Assembly: GCA_024196135.1 (NCBI GenBank) | Contig: JAMQCK010000067.1 | Coordinates: 38,211 to 102,210 of the forward strand | Length of the DNA: 64,000 bases | Direction: 5' to 3' | Source: Pleurotus ostreatus/Saccharomyces cerevisiae fusant | Taxonomy: Eukaryota; Opisthokonta | In this document: one piece after another, positions 1 through 9,440 of the stretch | Numbering within the stretch: the stretch's first letter is position 1 | Layout of the letters: every line of letters starts with the position of its first letter | Position numbers and translations under genes: made by a program | Notes under the pieces: generated by a model | The model's database searches: none | What the model saw: only the letters and a program-made list of their open reading frames with translations | What the model was told of the DNA's origin: nothing

Positions 1-74
1 GGGCCAGCGCATGGCGCGACTTTCGCTCCGCCGCGGGCTTCTGTCCTTCGTAATTGACTTCTACAGCTCACGAC

Positions 75-82
75 TATATAAG
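75..82 (+). promoter_or_regulatory. TATA-like box upstream of the hydrophobin gene
   Basis: A TATATAAG sequence lies about 137 nt upstream of the hydrophobin ATG. A clear TATA box fits a strongly and developmentally expressed gene such as a hydrophobin. The distance implies a 5' UTR of roughly 100 nt; the transcription start itself cannot be seen. Confidence 0.45.
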
Positions 83-218
83 CGAGGATCTGCGAGGTGA
101 GTCCCCAGTGCTCCGCAGTACCTCAGTCGTCGACCAACAGTCTCTCGCATCTGCAGCCTTCGCTCCTTCCGGCCTTCTTTCTCTCGACAACCACTCCTTT
201 GCTCTCAGCAAACCTACC

Positions 219-758
219 ATGGCCGTGCTCGCCCGCATCTACACCATGTTCTTCTTCGTCTTTGCCGTTTTGCCATGCCTCGCGGCTGCAGCGGCTGTCG
301 TCCCCCGTGGCGGTGGCGGCGGTGGCAACGACAGCGGCCAGCACTGCAGCTCCGGCCCCGTCCAGTGCTGCCAGACCTCGCAGTCGGTGAGGAGAGCTTT
401 TTTACATTATCTCTCGCCGCTGACATCAGTCATTACAGGCGGACTCGCAGGGCGCCGCTGGCCTCCTTGGGCTCCTCGGCATCGTCCTCCAGGACGTGAC
501 GGCCCTCATCGGGCTGTCGTGCACGGACGTGAACGTGAGCAGGGAGTACGCTCCCTGAGGTCAGAAGCTGACGGTATCCCCTCCTCATTCAGATCCTCGG
601 CGGCGGCGGCTCCGAGTGCAGCGCCCAGACGCTCTGCTGCGAGAACAACCACTTCGTGAGTTCCTTCATCAGTATCGACAGACGATATAGCTTACCTTTG
701 CCTCCTCTAGGACGGACTGATCAACCTCGGATGCTCTCCTATCAACATTTACCTGTAG
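219..758 (+). CDS. Class I hydrophobin (124 residues, four exons)
   Basis: Small secreted amphipathic protein that would self-assemble at hyphal or fruit-body surfaces. Exons are 219-386, 439-534, 593-655 and 711-758, all joined in phase 0 with GT-AG introns of 52-58 nt, giving 375 nt including the stop. A hydrophobic signal peptide rich in F, L and A occupies about residues 1-26, followed by a Gly-rich stretch. All eight hydrophobin cysteines are present in the right order: one in HCSSG, a pair in VQCC, one in LSCTD, one in SECSA, a pair in LCCEN and the last in LGCSP. The spacings fit class I. The reading frame ends INIYL-stop, and the stop codon is inside a 28-bp tandem duplication. The neighbouring beta-tubulin gene converges on it. 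I cannot say which hydrophobin paralogue this is. Confidence 0.93.
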
Positions 759-796
759 GGTATCAGTCATCAACATCTACCTGTAGGGTGTCAGTG
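741..796 (+). repeat. 28-bp tandem duplication covering the hydrophobin stop codon
   Basis: Units 741-768 and 769-796 are direct copies with about three differences. Each starts ATCAACAT and contains TACCTGTAGGG, so the TAG stop of the hydrophobin (756-758) is duplicated in the second copy, which lies in the 3' UTR. Confidence 0.85.
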
Positions 797-1332
797 GCCA
801 ATGCGTTGGAGACCTGTGCCTTCGAACTGTTCTCTTCGAACTGTCTCTACTCTCTTCTGTAAAGTCTACCCAATGTGATGCGCCAGACCCGGTGGCGCTC
901 ACGCGTAGCAATATATATGGTTCACCTATGGACAGGATCGTGGAGGTGCCACCGCTGGCAATCCACTCCCAGACACTGACCATGTCGGTATACCGATCGA
1001 CATGATCCTGCCCTGAATGCGCTCGCTACCAACCGCGTCTCCATCTACACTTTTGTTCACTCTCTTTCAAGATCCTCCCACTCGAAGTTAGCAGCCAACA
1101 AAGGACCACTCGTGTCATTTCGTTATCCACAATATAAGAGCGTAAGGGAGAAAAAAAGGTGTATCAAAACGTGCAGTAGGGTAATAACGAGGTCATGACA
1201 AGCAAAAAGAGGAACACAACGACAAGCGAAGGACTAGGGAGGGGATACCTTATTTTTGCCGCGAACATAAACGACAAACACAGCCCAAAGGGATATCGAC
1301 GAAGAGCAGAAGCCAACCCAGCGTACGTGCGC
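759..1332. other. Intergenic region between convergent hydrophobin and beta-tubulin genes
   Basis: This 574-bp stretch holds the two 3' UTRs and the second copy of the stop-codon duplication. I see no further coding exon; the open frames here lack motifs and splice logic. Confidence 0.6.
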
Positions 1333-3137
1333 TTACTCCTGGTCTTCGATAACCTCCTCCTCGTACTCGCCCTCCTCCTCGACCGTCGCGTCCTGGTACT
1401 GCTGGTACTCGGCAACCAAGTCCTGCATGTTCGACTCCGCCTCCGTGAACTGCGCGATGGCGTGAGCGGGGAACGATCACATGACCAGAGTCTGCATACC
1501 TCCATCTCGTCCATGCCCTCCTGCGTGTACCAATGCAAGAACGCCTTGCGCTTGAACATGGCGGTGAACTGGTCGCTGACACGCTTGAACAGCTCCTGGA
1601 TGGCCGTCGAGTTGCCGAGGAAGGTAACGGACATGCGCAGGCCGCGGGGCGCGATGTCACACTGCGACGCGAGGACGTTGTTCGGGATCCACTCGACGAA
1701 GTAGGCGGAGTTCTTGTTCTGCACGTTCTGCATCTGCTCCTCGACCTCCTTCATGGAGACCTTGCCACGGAACATGGCGGCAACCTGGAGCGAGTTAATT
1801 ATGTCGATATGCCGACGATCATAATGGAACGCACAGTGAGGTAGCGACCGTGCCTCGGGTCGGAGGCAGCCATCATGTTCTTGGCGTCGAACATTTGCTG
1901 CGTGAGCTCCGGAACGGTAACGGCACGGTACTGCTGGCTGCCACGCGCAGTCAACGGCGCGAAGCCGGTCATGAAGAAGTGGAGACGCGGGAACGGCACT
2001 AATCGCGCATTAGTGCTCAGCTTCCACGATTGGTGAAGGCAACTAACCCAAGTTGACCGCGAGCTTGCGCAGGTCAGAGTTGAGCTGACCAGGGAAGCGC
2101 AAGCAGGTGGTGATGCCGGACATGACGAAGGAGACGAGATGGTTCAAGTCACCGTACGTCGGCGTGGAGAGCTTGAGAGTGCGGAAGCAGATGTCGTAGA
2201 GCGCCTCGTTATCAATGCAGAAAGTCTCGTCCGAGTTCTCGACAAGCTGGTGCACGGAGAGCGTCGCGTTGTACGGCTGAAGATCGCACGTGAATGGCAG
2301 CCCTTGCCATGGGGATGGGATTACGCACCTCAACGACCGTGTCCGAAACCTTGGGAGAGGGGACGACAGAGAATGTGCACATCATACGGTCGGGGTACTC
2401 CTCACGAATCTTCGAGATCAGGAGGGTACCCATACCAGCGCCCGTACCACCACCGAGGGAGTGGGTGATCTGGAAGCCTATCGAGGAATTAACACGGAGT
2501 ATATGCGGGGTGATCGGTACACGCACCCTGAAGGCAGTCCGTGCCCTCGGCCTCCTTGCGCACAACGTCGAGCACAGCGTCAACGAGCTCCGCGCCCTCA
2601 GTGTAATCTGCAAAAAAGCGTACTTAGCAATTGTTACGAGGCCTCGGACGCGGTCGTGTCTCCTAATAGAGACGCGACACGCGACGCGATCGATGCGGGA
2701 AAATGGTACTCACGGCCCTTGGCCCAGTTGTTACCCGCACCGCTCTGGCCGAAGACGAAGTTGTCCGGGCGGAAAAGGCCACCAAGCGGACCGGAGCGGA
2801 CAGAGTCCATGGTACCGGGCTCCAAGTCGACCAGGATCGCGCGCGGCACGTACTTGTTCGCGCCGATCTCGTTGTAGTAAACCGAGATGCGCTCGAGCTG
2901 TTGGTCGTTGGTGCCCTTGTAGAGACCATCGGCCTCGATACCGTGCTCGTCGGAGACGACTTCCCAGAACTTGGCACCTACGCGACCGAGTCAGCCTCAC
3001 AAAGGCGCGAACCGAGCACGCCGCTCATACCAATCTGGTTGCCGCACTGTGAACGAAAAACGCGTCAGCCGCGTTGCGCGAGATGCCCGCGGTATACTAC
3101 GCACCTGGCCGGTCTGGAGGTGGACGATTTCACGCAT
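1333..3137 (-). CDS. Beta-tubulin
   Basis: Subunit of the alpha/beta-tubulin dimer that forms microtubules. The start [11 protein letters not shown] and the end EVIEDQE are canonical, and the chain assembles to the usual length of about 445 residues from nine exons. One exon encodes only CGNQIG. The GTP-binding tubulin signature GGGTGAGMG, the [14 protein letters not shown] segment and FVEWIPNN are present. Introns fall after TGQ, QIG, AKG, LQG, VVE, VNL, YLT and DEME. Residues that set benzimidazole sensitivity are wild type: H6, F167 (in CTFSVVPS), E198 and F200 (in SDETFC), with C165. Its promoter would be the 3138-3504 gap shared with a divergent F-box gene. Identification is secure; basidiomycetes often carry more than one beta-tubulin and I cannot tell which paralogue this is. 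Confidence 0.97.
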
Positions 3138-3504
3138 GCTGCGGGCGGGCGTGAGCGGGCGATTTGGATATGATACGATGCGACCCCGACGCGGCAACAC
3201 GCGTATTTTGCGCGCACGCCGCGCCAAACGTCGCGCCGCGCGCGTCGGATGCAGTGACGAAGGACTTACATGACTTGTGAGAGCGGAGGAGGAAGGAAAG
3301 GTCGTGAACAGGGCGGTGGGCAAAAAGGCGACGAGCGCGAGGCGGGGGCGGGCGAAATCCCGGTTTTTGAAGCGGAGATTGAAAGCCGCGCCCGGCATCT
3401 CGGCCGTGGTCGAGGTCCTCCCACGTTCTCACGCTCCACCCAACTTCAACTTGACGTCTTTGGGCTGCCTGCAGGCGCCGCCTCTGACTCAGCGCCCGCA
3501 TTCT
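3138..3504. promoter_or_regulatory. Bidirectional promoter region, beta-tubulin / F-box gene
   Basis: The 367 bp between two divergent ATG codons must carry both promoters and 5' UTRs. It is GC-rich and I see no clear TATA box. The plus-strand frame stays open upstream of 3505, but the F-box consensus begins at the MLFSDLP methionine. Confidence 0.5.
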
Positions 3505-4928
3505 ATGCTGTTCTCGGACCTACCTGCTGAAATAGTCGACCAAATATTATGCGCACTGCGTACTGTCGACCTATACCACGTAGCCCTCGTCAATCATGAC
3601 CTGGGCGCCCCTGCCACACGGGTTCTGTATCATGACATCGAGGAGCCTACGCCTCGAGCATCCATACGATGTTTGCACACTCTGGCGGCATGTCCTCATC
3701 TAGCCCTACTCGTCCGCTCCCTGTCCATAGACTGGGCCTCCTTCGACCGCGCAGCCTGCGTCACAGCGAATGCTTACCGTCTCCTGCGTCGCGCGCTCAA
3801 CCGTACTTCCCGGCTGGTCCGCCTCGCACTCGAGTTACCCACAGCCCAAGAACCAATATGGGTACTGTTTGAGGCCCGCTTTCAACTGCGCGCCTTCGAA
3901 AGCACCTTCTCGCCCGGACATGGGCTTGCTGCCTTCCTCACATCGCAGCCCTTCATCACCGAACTGGGCATCCGAGCGCGAGGATCCAGCCTGCCGCTGC
4001 CTACCTTCGCGCTGCCCCGCCTGTCGCAACTACGCGCAGCGCATGCAGCGCCAGGGTTACTGGCAGACATCATCGCTGGCCGCCCGGTCGCCGCGGTGTC
4101 TCTCCCTCTCTACGCAGGCGCCGCATCAAGCGCCGCTCTGGATGCCATATCACGGTCGACGGCCCACATCAAGAAATTTACCGCCCTCGCGTTCGACGCT
4201 CGTCCGCCCCAGGACGTACTGGAAGAAATAGCCGCTCGCGTACCGCACTTAATCGCACTCCACCTCATCGCTTTCCTAGGGCAGTACGATTCGGTATGTA
4301 AGACATGCCGCAGTGTGAACCACATTTTTTTACGTCTCATCTTTCTAGAAATCCCTCCTGGACTCGTCCCGCATACTGCGCCGGCTCCCTCAATTGGAGG
4401 TAAGGTCGCTTCTTTACGTTCGAGCTTCCCAGAATTGAGGGATAACTGTCGTCTAGTTCATCACCTGCATGGCCGCCTCGTCCATGGCCACAACTGAGGA
4501 CGACGAGATGCGGATAGCAGCCGCGTGGCGGGAGAGTTGTCCCAAGTTACGCGCGGTCATTTTACCCAGAGGGAGGGTATGTACGCTTCCCTTACATACC
4601 CTTCTTTCCCTATTATTTGGCGTCAGTTCTGCCTTTTCGATGGCCCGATACGCTCTCATCCTTCCTTCCTAAAGCTCGCCTTCCTCGATTTAAATACTGT
4701 TCTTTCAGCCTCACGCCTCTCCGTCCCTTTCTTACCCCCTTCTCGTCCTTCCCATCCTTCTCTCACACCTTCCCCTCCTTTCTGACCTCCACTAACCCGC
4801 CCTCTCCCCAGATGCTCCTTTACCAGAATAACCTCCAACGCTGGTCAACCCTGGACCACGCTGAGGAGATGTCGAAGATCGGCATCGACGACGCGCTGCC
4901 GGGAAGGAGGGTGGTGTCCGGGCGATGA
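3505..4928 (+). CDS. F-box / leucine-rich-repeat-like protein
   Basis: Probable substrate-recognition subunit of an SCF ubiquitin ligase. The protein starts MLFSDLPAEIVDQIL, a clear F-box start, followed by VALVNHDL and RVLYHDIE, typical of agaricomycete F-box proteins. The middle shows loose Leu-rich repeats, and the third exon has the W-x-x-x-CP-L-x-x-V-x-L-P-x-G pattern often found at the end of these proteins. Exons are 3505-4293, 4349-4399, 4457-4576 and 4812-4928, all phase 0; the third intron is long (235 nt) and pyrimidine-rich. The encoded protein has about 358 residues. The TGA stop at 4926-4928 lies in the first unit of a 24-bp minisatellite, so the last residues (VSGR) and the stop may derive from repeat sequence. 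The target is unknown; this family is very large in Agaricomycetes. Confidence 0.72.
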
Positions 4929-5150
4929 CAGGGAAGAATGCCGGGGCGACGACAGGGAAGGGGGCCAGGGCGATGACAGGGAAAGACTCCAAAGCGATGA
5001 CAGGGGAGCTTGTCTGGGCGATGAGCGTGACAGGGAAAGGCGCCAGGGCGAGGATGGAGGATGGAGGATGGGCGATGACAAGATTGTCTGGAAGATGACG
5101 GGGAAGGGTGGCAAGGCGCTGACAGGAGAAAGTGCCAGAGTGCAGAGCGA
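4922..5150 (+). repeat. 24-bp minisatellite starting at the F-box stop codon
   Basis: The first four units (4922-4945, 4946-4969, 4970-4993, 4994-5017) are each exactly 24 bp and start GCGATGACAGGG or GCGACGACAGGG. Further, more degenerate units run to about 5150. The unit length is a multiple of three, so the TGA in GCGATGAC recurs in phase with the F-box stop. Part of the array also overlaps the space before the convergent TyrRS gene. Confidence 0.8.
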
Positions 5151-5381
5151 TGATTCTCACGAAACCGGAAGGAGACAAGGAACGGCGACACAAATACCAC
5201 CCTCACGTATACCTCTTGCGAAATTCACACACATGGGTGGATAGTAAATACACGCGCTTGGATACTACACACATACAACAATGTAATATACACTGACTCG
5301 CCCTTCACCCACATCTCAATCGCTCTTGACCCGCACTCCTTGGTCACAGCTGCCGAGTAGAGCGCCGGTCGTGATGGCTCG

Positions 5382-5435
5382 CTGCGTCTATGAGGAGGCT
5401 TGAGGCGGCTGCATCTATGAGGAGGCCTGAGGCGG
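5382..5435 (-). repeat. 27-bp tandem duplication covering the TyrRS stop codon
   Basis: Units 5382-5408 and 5409-5435 differ at two positions. Read on the minus strand, each encodes the same Pro-Pro-Gln-Ala-Ser-Ser-stop string, so the downstream copy repeats the C-terminus and the stop codon in phase. Confidence 0.82.
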
Positions 5436-7000
5436 CTGCGGCACGACCTCCGGCGTGGCGCCAGGCGTGGGCTCAACCGGTGCAGCTGCTGCTGGTGCCG
5501 CCGTAGCGTCGCCCTGCTGGGGAGGTCTCCTTCCAACCTTCTTCTCCTTCGAAGGCGTCAGCAGAATGCCCTTAAAACCCAGTGTGACCCTTTCTCACCT
5601 TCTTCTTCTTCTCCGGCTTCGCATTCGGATCCGGGTACGCCCTCTTCGTCACCTCCTGCCACTCCTCGCTCGCCTCGTACGCCGCCCGAATCGGCGCCAT
5701 CAGCGCGATCAGCGCACTCGCCACCGCGCCCTTCAGATCCTTCGGGTGCAGCGCCTTGCTCGCGTAGTCCGCACACAGCGCCTCGTGGCTCGCATAATGC
5801 AGCGACCCGCCGAACTTCTCGTCCCGCTCGACCGAGAACAGCGTCCCCTCCGGCGCGTTCGGGCTCACGAACGACGGCGCCCCGGGCGCGCTCTCCCCGG
5901 CCGCCTTCTGCTCCGCGCGCAGCCGGCTGATGGGCATGAGCACCGCGCCGACGAACGCGAGCACGCCGTTGCCCTCGACCGTGCCCTCCTCGCAGAACGC
6001 GGCCTTGATCTTCTTGCGCACGACCTCGGGCGGGTCGAGGAAGTCGATCTTGGAGTTCGGGTCGGAGGCGGACATCTTGCCGCCCGCGAGGCCGGGGACC
6101 ATCGCGTTCATGAGGTGCGCGCGCTTGGCGTAGCCGAGCTTGGGGAGGTAGGCCTCGGCGAAGGTGAAGATTTTGCGCTGGTCGACGCCGCCGAATTGGA
6201 AGTCGCAGCCGAGGTACTGCTCGTCGAGCGCCTGGAGGCCGGGGTAGAGCAGCCCGGAGAGCAGCGGGCTCTCGACCTGCTTCACGACTTCGGCGCCAGC
6301 CTTCTTCGCGTCGTGCTCGGTAACGATGGCGCAGAGTCTACGTAGATTCGTGAAAGACTCAGTGAGAAGTTGAAACAGATATCGTACCTGTAGTTATCCA
6401 TGTTGTACTCTTTTGTCAATTGGTAGGACGAGCCCTCGACGATGCGAAGCTTGCTCGTGGGTATGCCTAGCGTCTCAAAGACAGCCATGAGGACGAATCT
6501 GTAGTATTTGCAGCGCTGTTCTACAAGCTCGATGGGTGCCTTCAGGTTATCCAGGAAGGCATGGACGTCTGGGGGATGGGATGAGAACCTCGGCAGTCTC
6601 TTCACTGATTGCACTTGCCTGCTAACAAGACTGTGACCTAAGGCGCAGTTCAGCGATCGGGTACCTGGACATGGTACACCTCACTCACCTCAACACCAGC
6701 ATGTAAGAAGTCTGCGATCTTCGTGAGGGGGACAAAGTAAGCGATATGTGCTGGTGAGAAGTCGCGTCAACTCGAGTGGGGGATCTCTGCTGGATCAAAG
6801 CTCACGTCTGCCAGTGCATGCAGTTCCTATTTCGCATTTCATGAGTACAGATCTACTTCCGTAGCCGCATACAACACACCCCAGTAGCACTTCGGTGTCC
6901 GCCCCTCCGCGAGGATGTTCTTGATGATGTCGGGACCCAGGACCTCCTGGAGATCCCGTGTGATGAGCTCAAACTTTTCTTCGGCCGTCGTTGCGACCAT
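5415..7000 (-). CDS. Cytosolic tyrosyl-tRNA synthetase
   Basis: Class I aminoacyl-tRNA synthetase that charges tRNA-Tyr. It starts MVATTAEEKFELITRDLQEV. Short exons then build YWG-TACTGRPHIAYF, the HIGH-type motif; the position that is Pro in the usual TAPTGR form is Cys here. LADVHAFLDNLKAP, the region ending in FQFGGVDQRK and the catalytic loop GGKMSASDP (KMSKS class) follow. The C-terminus is a Lys-rich stretch. An in-phase 49-nt intron, starting GTGAGAAAGGG on the minus strand, then leads to EKKVGRRPPQQG and an Ala/Pro-rich tail ending QASS-stop. If that intron were retained, the protein would instead end GHTGF at 5572. I prefer the spliced form because the donor, the CTGAC branch motif and the phase all fit. 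Length is about 400 residues, within the eukaryotic cytosolic range without an EMAPII domain. Confidence 0.92.
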
Positions 7001-7555
7001 GGCGAGTGGGGTATGATGGGGGAGGGGGACAAGGGAGTTAGCGACTGATTATATGCAGGGGAAGGAGATGCGGGCGTAGTGATCGAGTCAGTGCAAGCTC
7101 GGAGTCACTGATCTTATCGGATCGTACGGTCCGGGTGTTGAACTTGGCTTCAACATGTCTACCCACTCGCTAAATGGACGTTGTCGACTCTGGGGGCTGC
7201 AAGGTGCCTCGCGAGAACGGCAGATGCTCTTAGCTTTCAATTGTCATTGTATATACGCATTAAGGTACTGCAAATACATGGAATAGGTGAGGGAAACATG
7301 ATTTTCAAGTTCGTCAAGGTCCTCATTGTTATAGCTAGATGTGACCTTCAGACGTCCGAGCCGCGGGAACACCGCAGTGTTCTGCTACTTAGGTAGCGAT
7401 GCTTTTGTCAAAACACGGCACACCATGCTATGCCATCCTTCCGCTGTCTCGTCCGTGCCAACTACCCTCCCGTCTGGGCTCGTGTTCGTCATCCTGCTCC
7501 ATCGGCCTGCGAGGATGGTCATTCGTTTCCTTCGGGTGAAGACGCGGTCTCCGAC
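7001..7555. other. Upstream region of the TyrRS gene
   Basis: This 555-bp stretch is the TyrRS promoter side and the 3' flank of the SLATT_fungal gene, both on the minus strand. I found no additional gene, repeat or RNA gene here. Confidence 0.5.
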
Positions 7556-8886
7556 TCACTGATGCTCGGGCCCATTCCCCATGAACTCCTCGAACCTTCT
7601 CCTCATCCCCCGCACGACGGCCTCCAGATGCGGGTCGTCCACCACATGGAAATGGTCCGTCTGGAACGCCTCGCATTCGCGTATGAACAACTCCATGTCC
7701 TTCACGCGCCGCAAGCTGGCCTCTGGCTCGTCTGTCCCTCGCACGCGCGCCGAGTATGATGCCACGAGCGTAGCCAGGCCACCTAACAGACAACCACAAA
7801 GCAAGTTCAGCCCTCCCGCTCGGCCGGCACTCGCCAAATCGCCTGACGCACCGAGTACCGCCGTGACAATCGATGTCTGCGAAGCCTGTCATCGACTGCG
7901 CTAGCCAAAGGACACTGCTGGCCCTCACCTCGCGGCCAACCGTGATAGCCGACAACATCGTGGTCAGCGTGCCCAACGTAACTTGCAGGCCGATGGCTGG
8001 TAATCGGGCGTCAGCTCATTGCGCACGGGCACCCGTATCAGGTTCGGCGGCCTGTGTAACACCCTATAGGCTGCCCCGAGCCGCCTTACGCACCTATGTT
8101 GATCGCCCAGCCCGAGATGCGCGCCTTCCGGGCCGCTCTATTGCGTTCTCTCGTCGCTGCATCGATTGTGGGCTTCAGACGCTGACCCAGCGTCCGCGCT
8201 TGGTAAGGCTTCTCTTCGAAGGGATCTTGGGACATCCCACGCGAAGACCTCGCGAGATTCATTCGCATTCGACTCGGCTGTCATGAAGCGCGCGGTCAAC
8301 GTCAATGGAACGTACACATAGGACAAAGCATGTCCTTCGTACTCACCCGCCGGAACGTCGGCACACCGTACAGCTCGCCCTCGATCTCGTCAGGGCGCGG
8401 CGGCAAGGGTCGATTTGTAGACTCTGCGAACGAAACGCGCTGCATCAAGGGCGCCTCGGACGGATACCTCGACAGGTGAGAGTGCGGGGTGGAAGGGCTT
8501 TCGGGGTGACCATGGCTTGTGGTCGCCGTCGCACCATGGCTCGCGGTCGTCGCCGGATGCGCAGGAGGTGAAGAGGAGCACGGACGAGGCGACAAGGGAC
8601 CCGCCCGTGGCGCTGGTCCTCTGTCGGGCGAAGCTGAACCTGCGTGAGGCGCATTGTCGCTGCTCGGGTCGTGCGCATGAGGAGTAAAGCTCTCCTGCTC
8701 GTGAGGCGCCAAGCTCTCCCTCGAGCTCGTCGCGTGCGCGCCTTGCGGTTGCCGACTCGGTCCAGCAGTCGCCGAAGACGTCTCTTCCGCGCGTTGCGCC
8801 TCGCTGCTTGCACGCGCCTCGGTCGGCGTATTGACAGCAGCCTGTCCCCTATCGTCCGTCGGCGTCTGAGTAGCCTGATGAGACAT
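7556..8886 (-). CDS. SLATT_fungal-type 2TM protein with disordered N-terminus
   Basis: Five exons (8886-8347, 8277-8094, 7996-7929, 7876-7852, 7782-7556) join in frame to 347 residues. Residues 1-180 are low-complexity, rich in S, T, P and H, and probably disordered. A basic segment (RLKPTIDAATRERNRAARKAR) precedes the conserved part. The first hydrophobic helix is about WAINIAIGLQVTLGTLTTML and the second about TSIVTAVLGGLATLVASYSAR. Then come RVRGTDEPEASLRRVKDMELFIRE and CEAFQTDHFH. This layout matches my recollection of the fungal SMODS/SLOG-associating two-transmembrane (SLATT) domain. In bacteria SLATT proteins are predicted pore-forming effectors in nucleotide-activated defence; the fungal function is not known to me. 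The first in-frame ATG is at 8886. The 25-nt exon is supported by phase and by domain continuity. Confidence 0.75.
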
Positions 8887-9440
8887 CCTCGCGATAAGCG
8901 TGAGCACAGGGAGCGAGCAAGACGAAAGCCAGGAAGTAAGCCACAAAGACGGGGCACCACGCTCCCTCGGCTTTCCCGTCCCACCTCTACATCCTCATAA
9001 GTACCCCGGCGTGCGGCCGGGGCGAGGATGCCATGCTAGTACCGCCCGCCGCCTTCCTTACGAGTCGCCTGCCATTGCCAAATCACGCTCTGAAGAAGCC
9101 AGTCAGAAGAGTTCCGCTGCACTTCAGAACGTGGGCGGACCAACCTCCGATATATGGCGCCGTGTTTCCTAGTATCGTCAAGGGAGAGCCTCGCATTCAC
9201 GCAAGATGAAATCAGTGATAGATGCACGCGCGCATGATGGAAGAAGTGGGACTAGTGGCGGAATTCAGAAGCGACGCGCACCGATTCCGGGCGTTCACAG
9301 ACTTGCGAACGCAGGACCTCGGTCGAGAATTGCCGTCAACACAGTTCGTATGTTTGACTGCAAGACCATGCTTCGGCCTAGAAATACAGTTTTGATATAC
9401 TACCTTTAACCTTACAATTACGGCACCCTTAGATTACTTT
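8887..9440. other. Intergenic region, SLATT_fungal promoter side
   Basis: These 554 bp separate two minus-strand genes. The minus strand reads a weak TATA-like TACTTATG near 8998. Nothing else is recognisable. Confidence 0.4.

Noticed and set aside
8887..8946. N-terminal extension of the SLATT_fungal protein that would add a hydrophobic leader
   Set aside because: The extension opens at a TTG codon, not ATG. The first ATG is at 8886.
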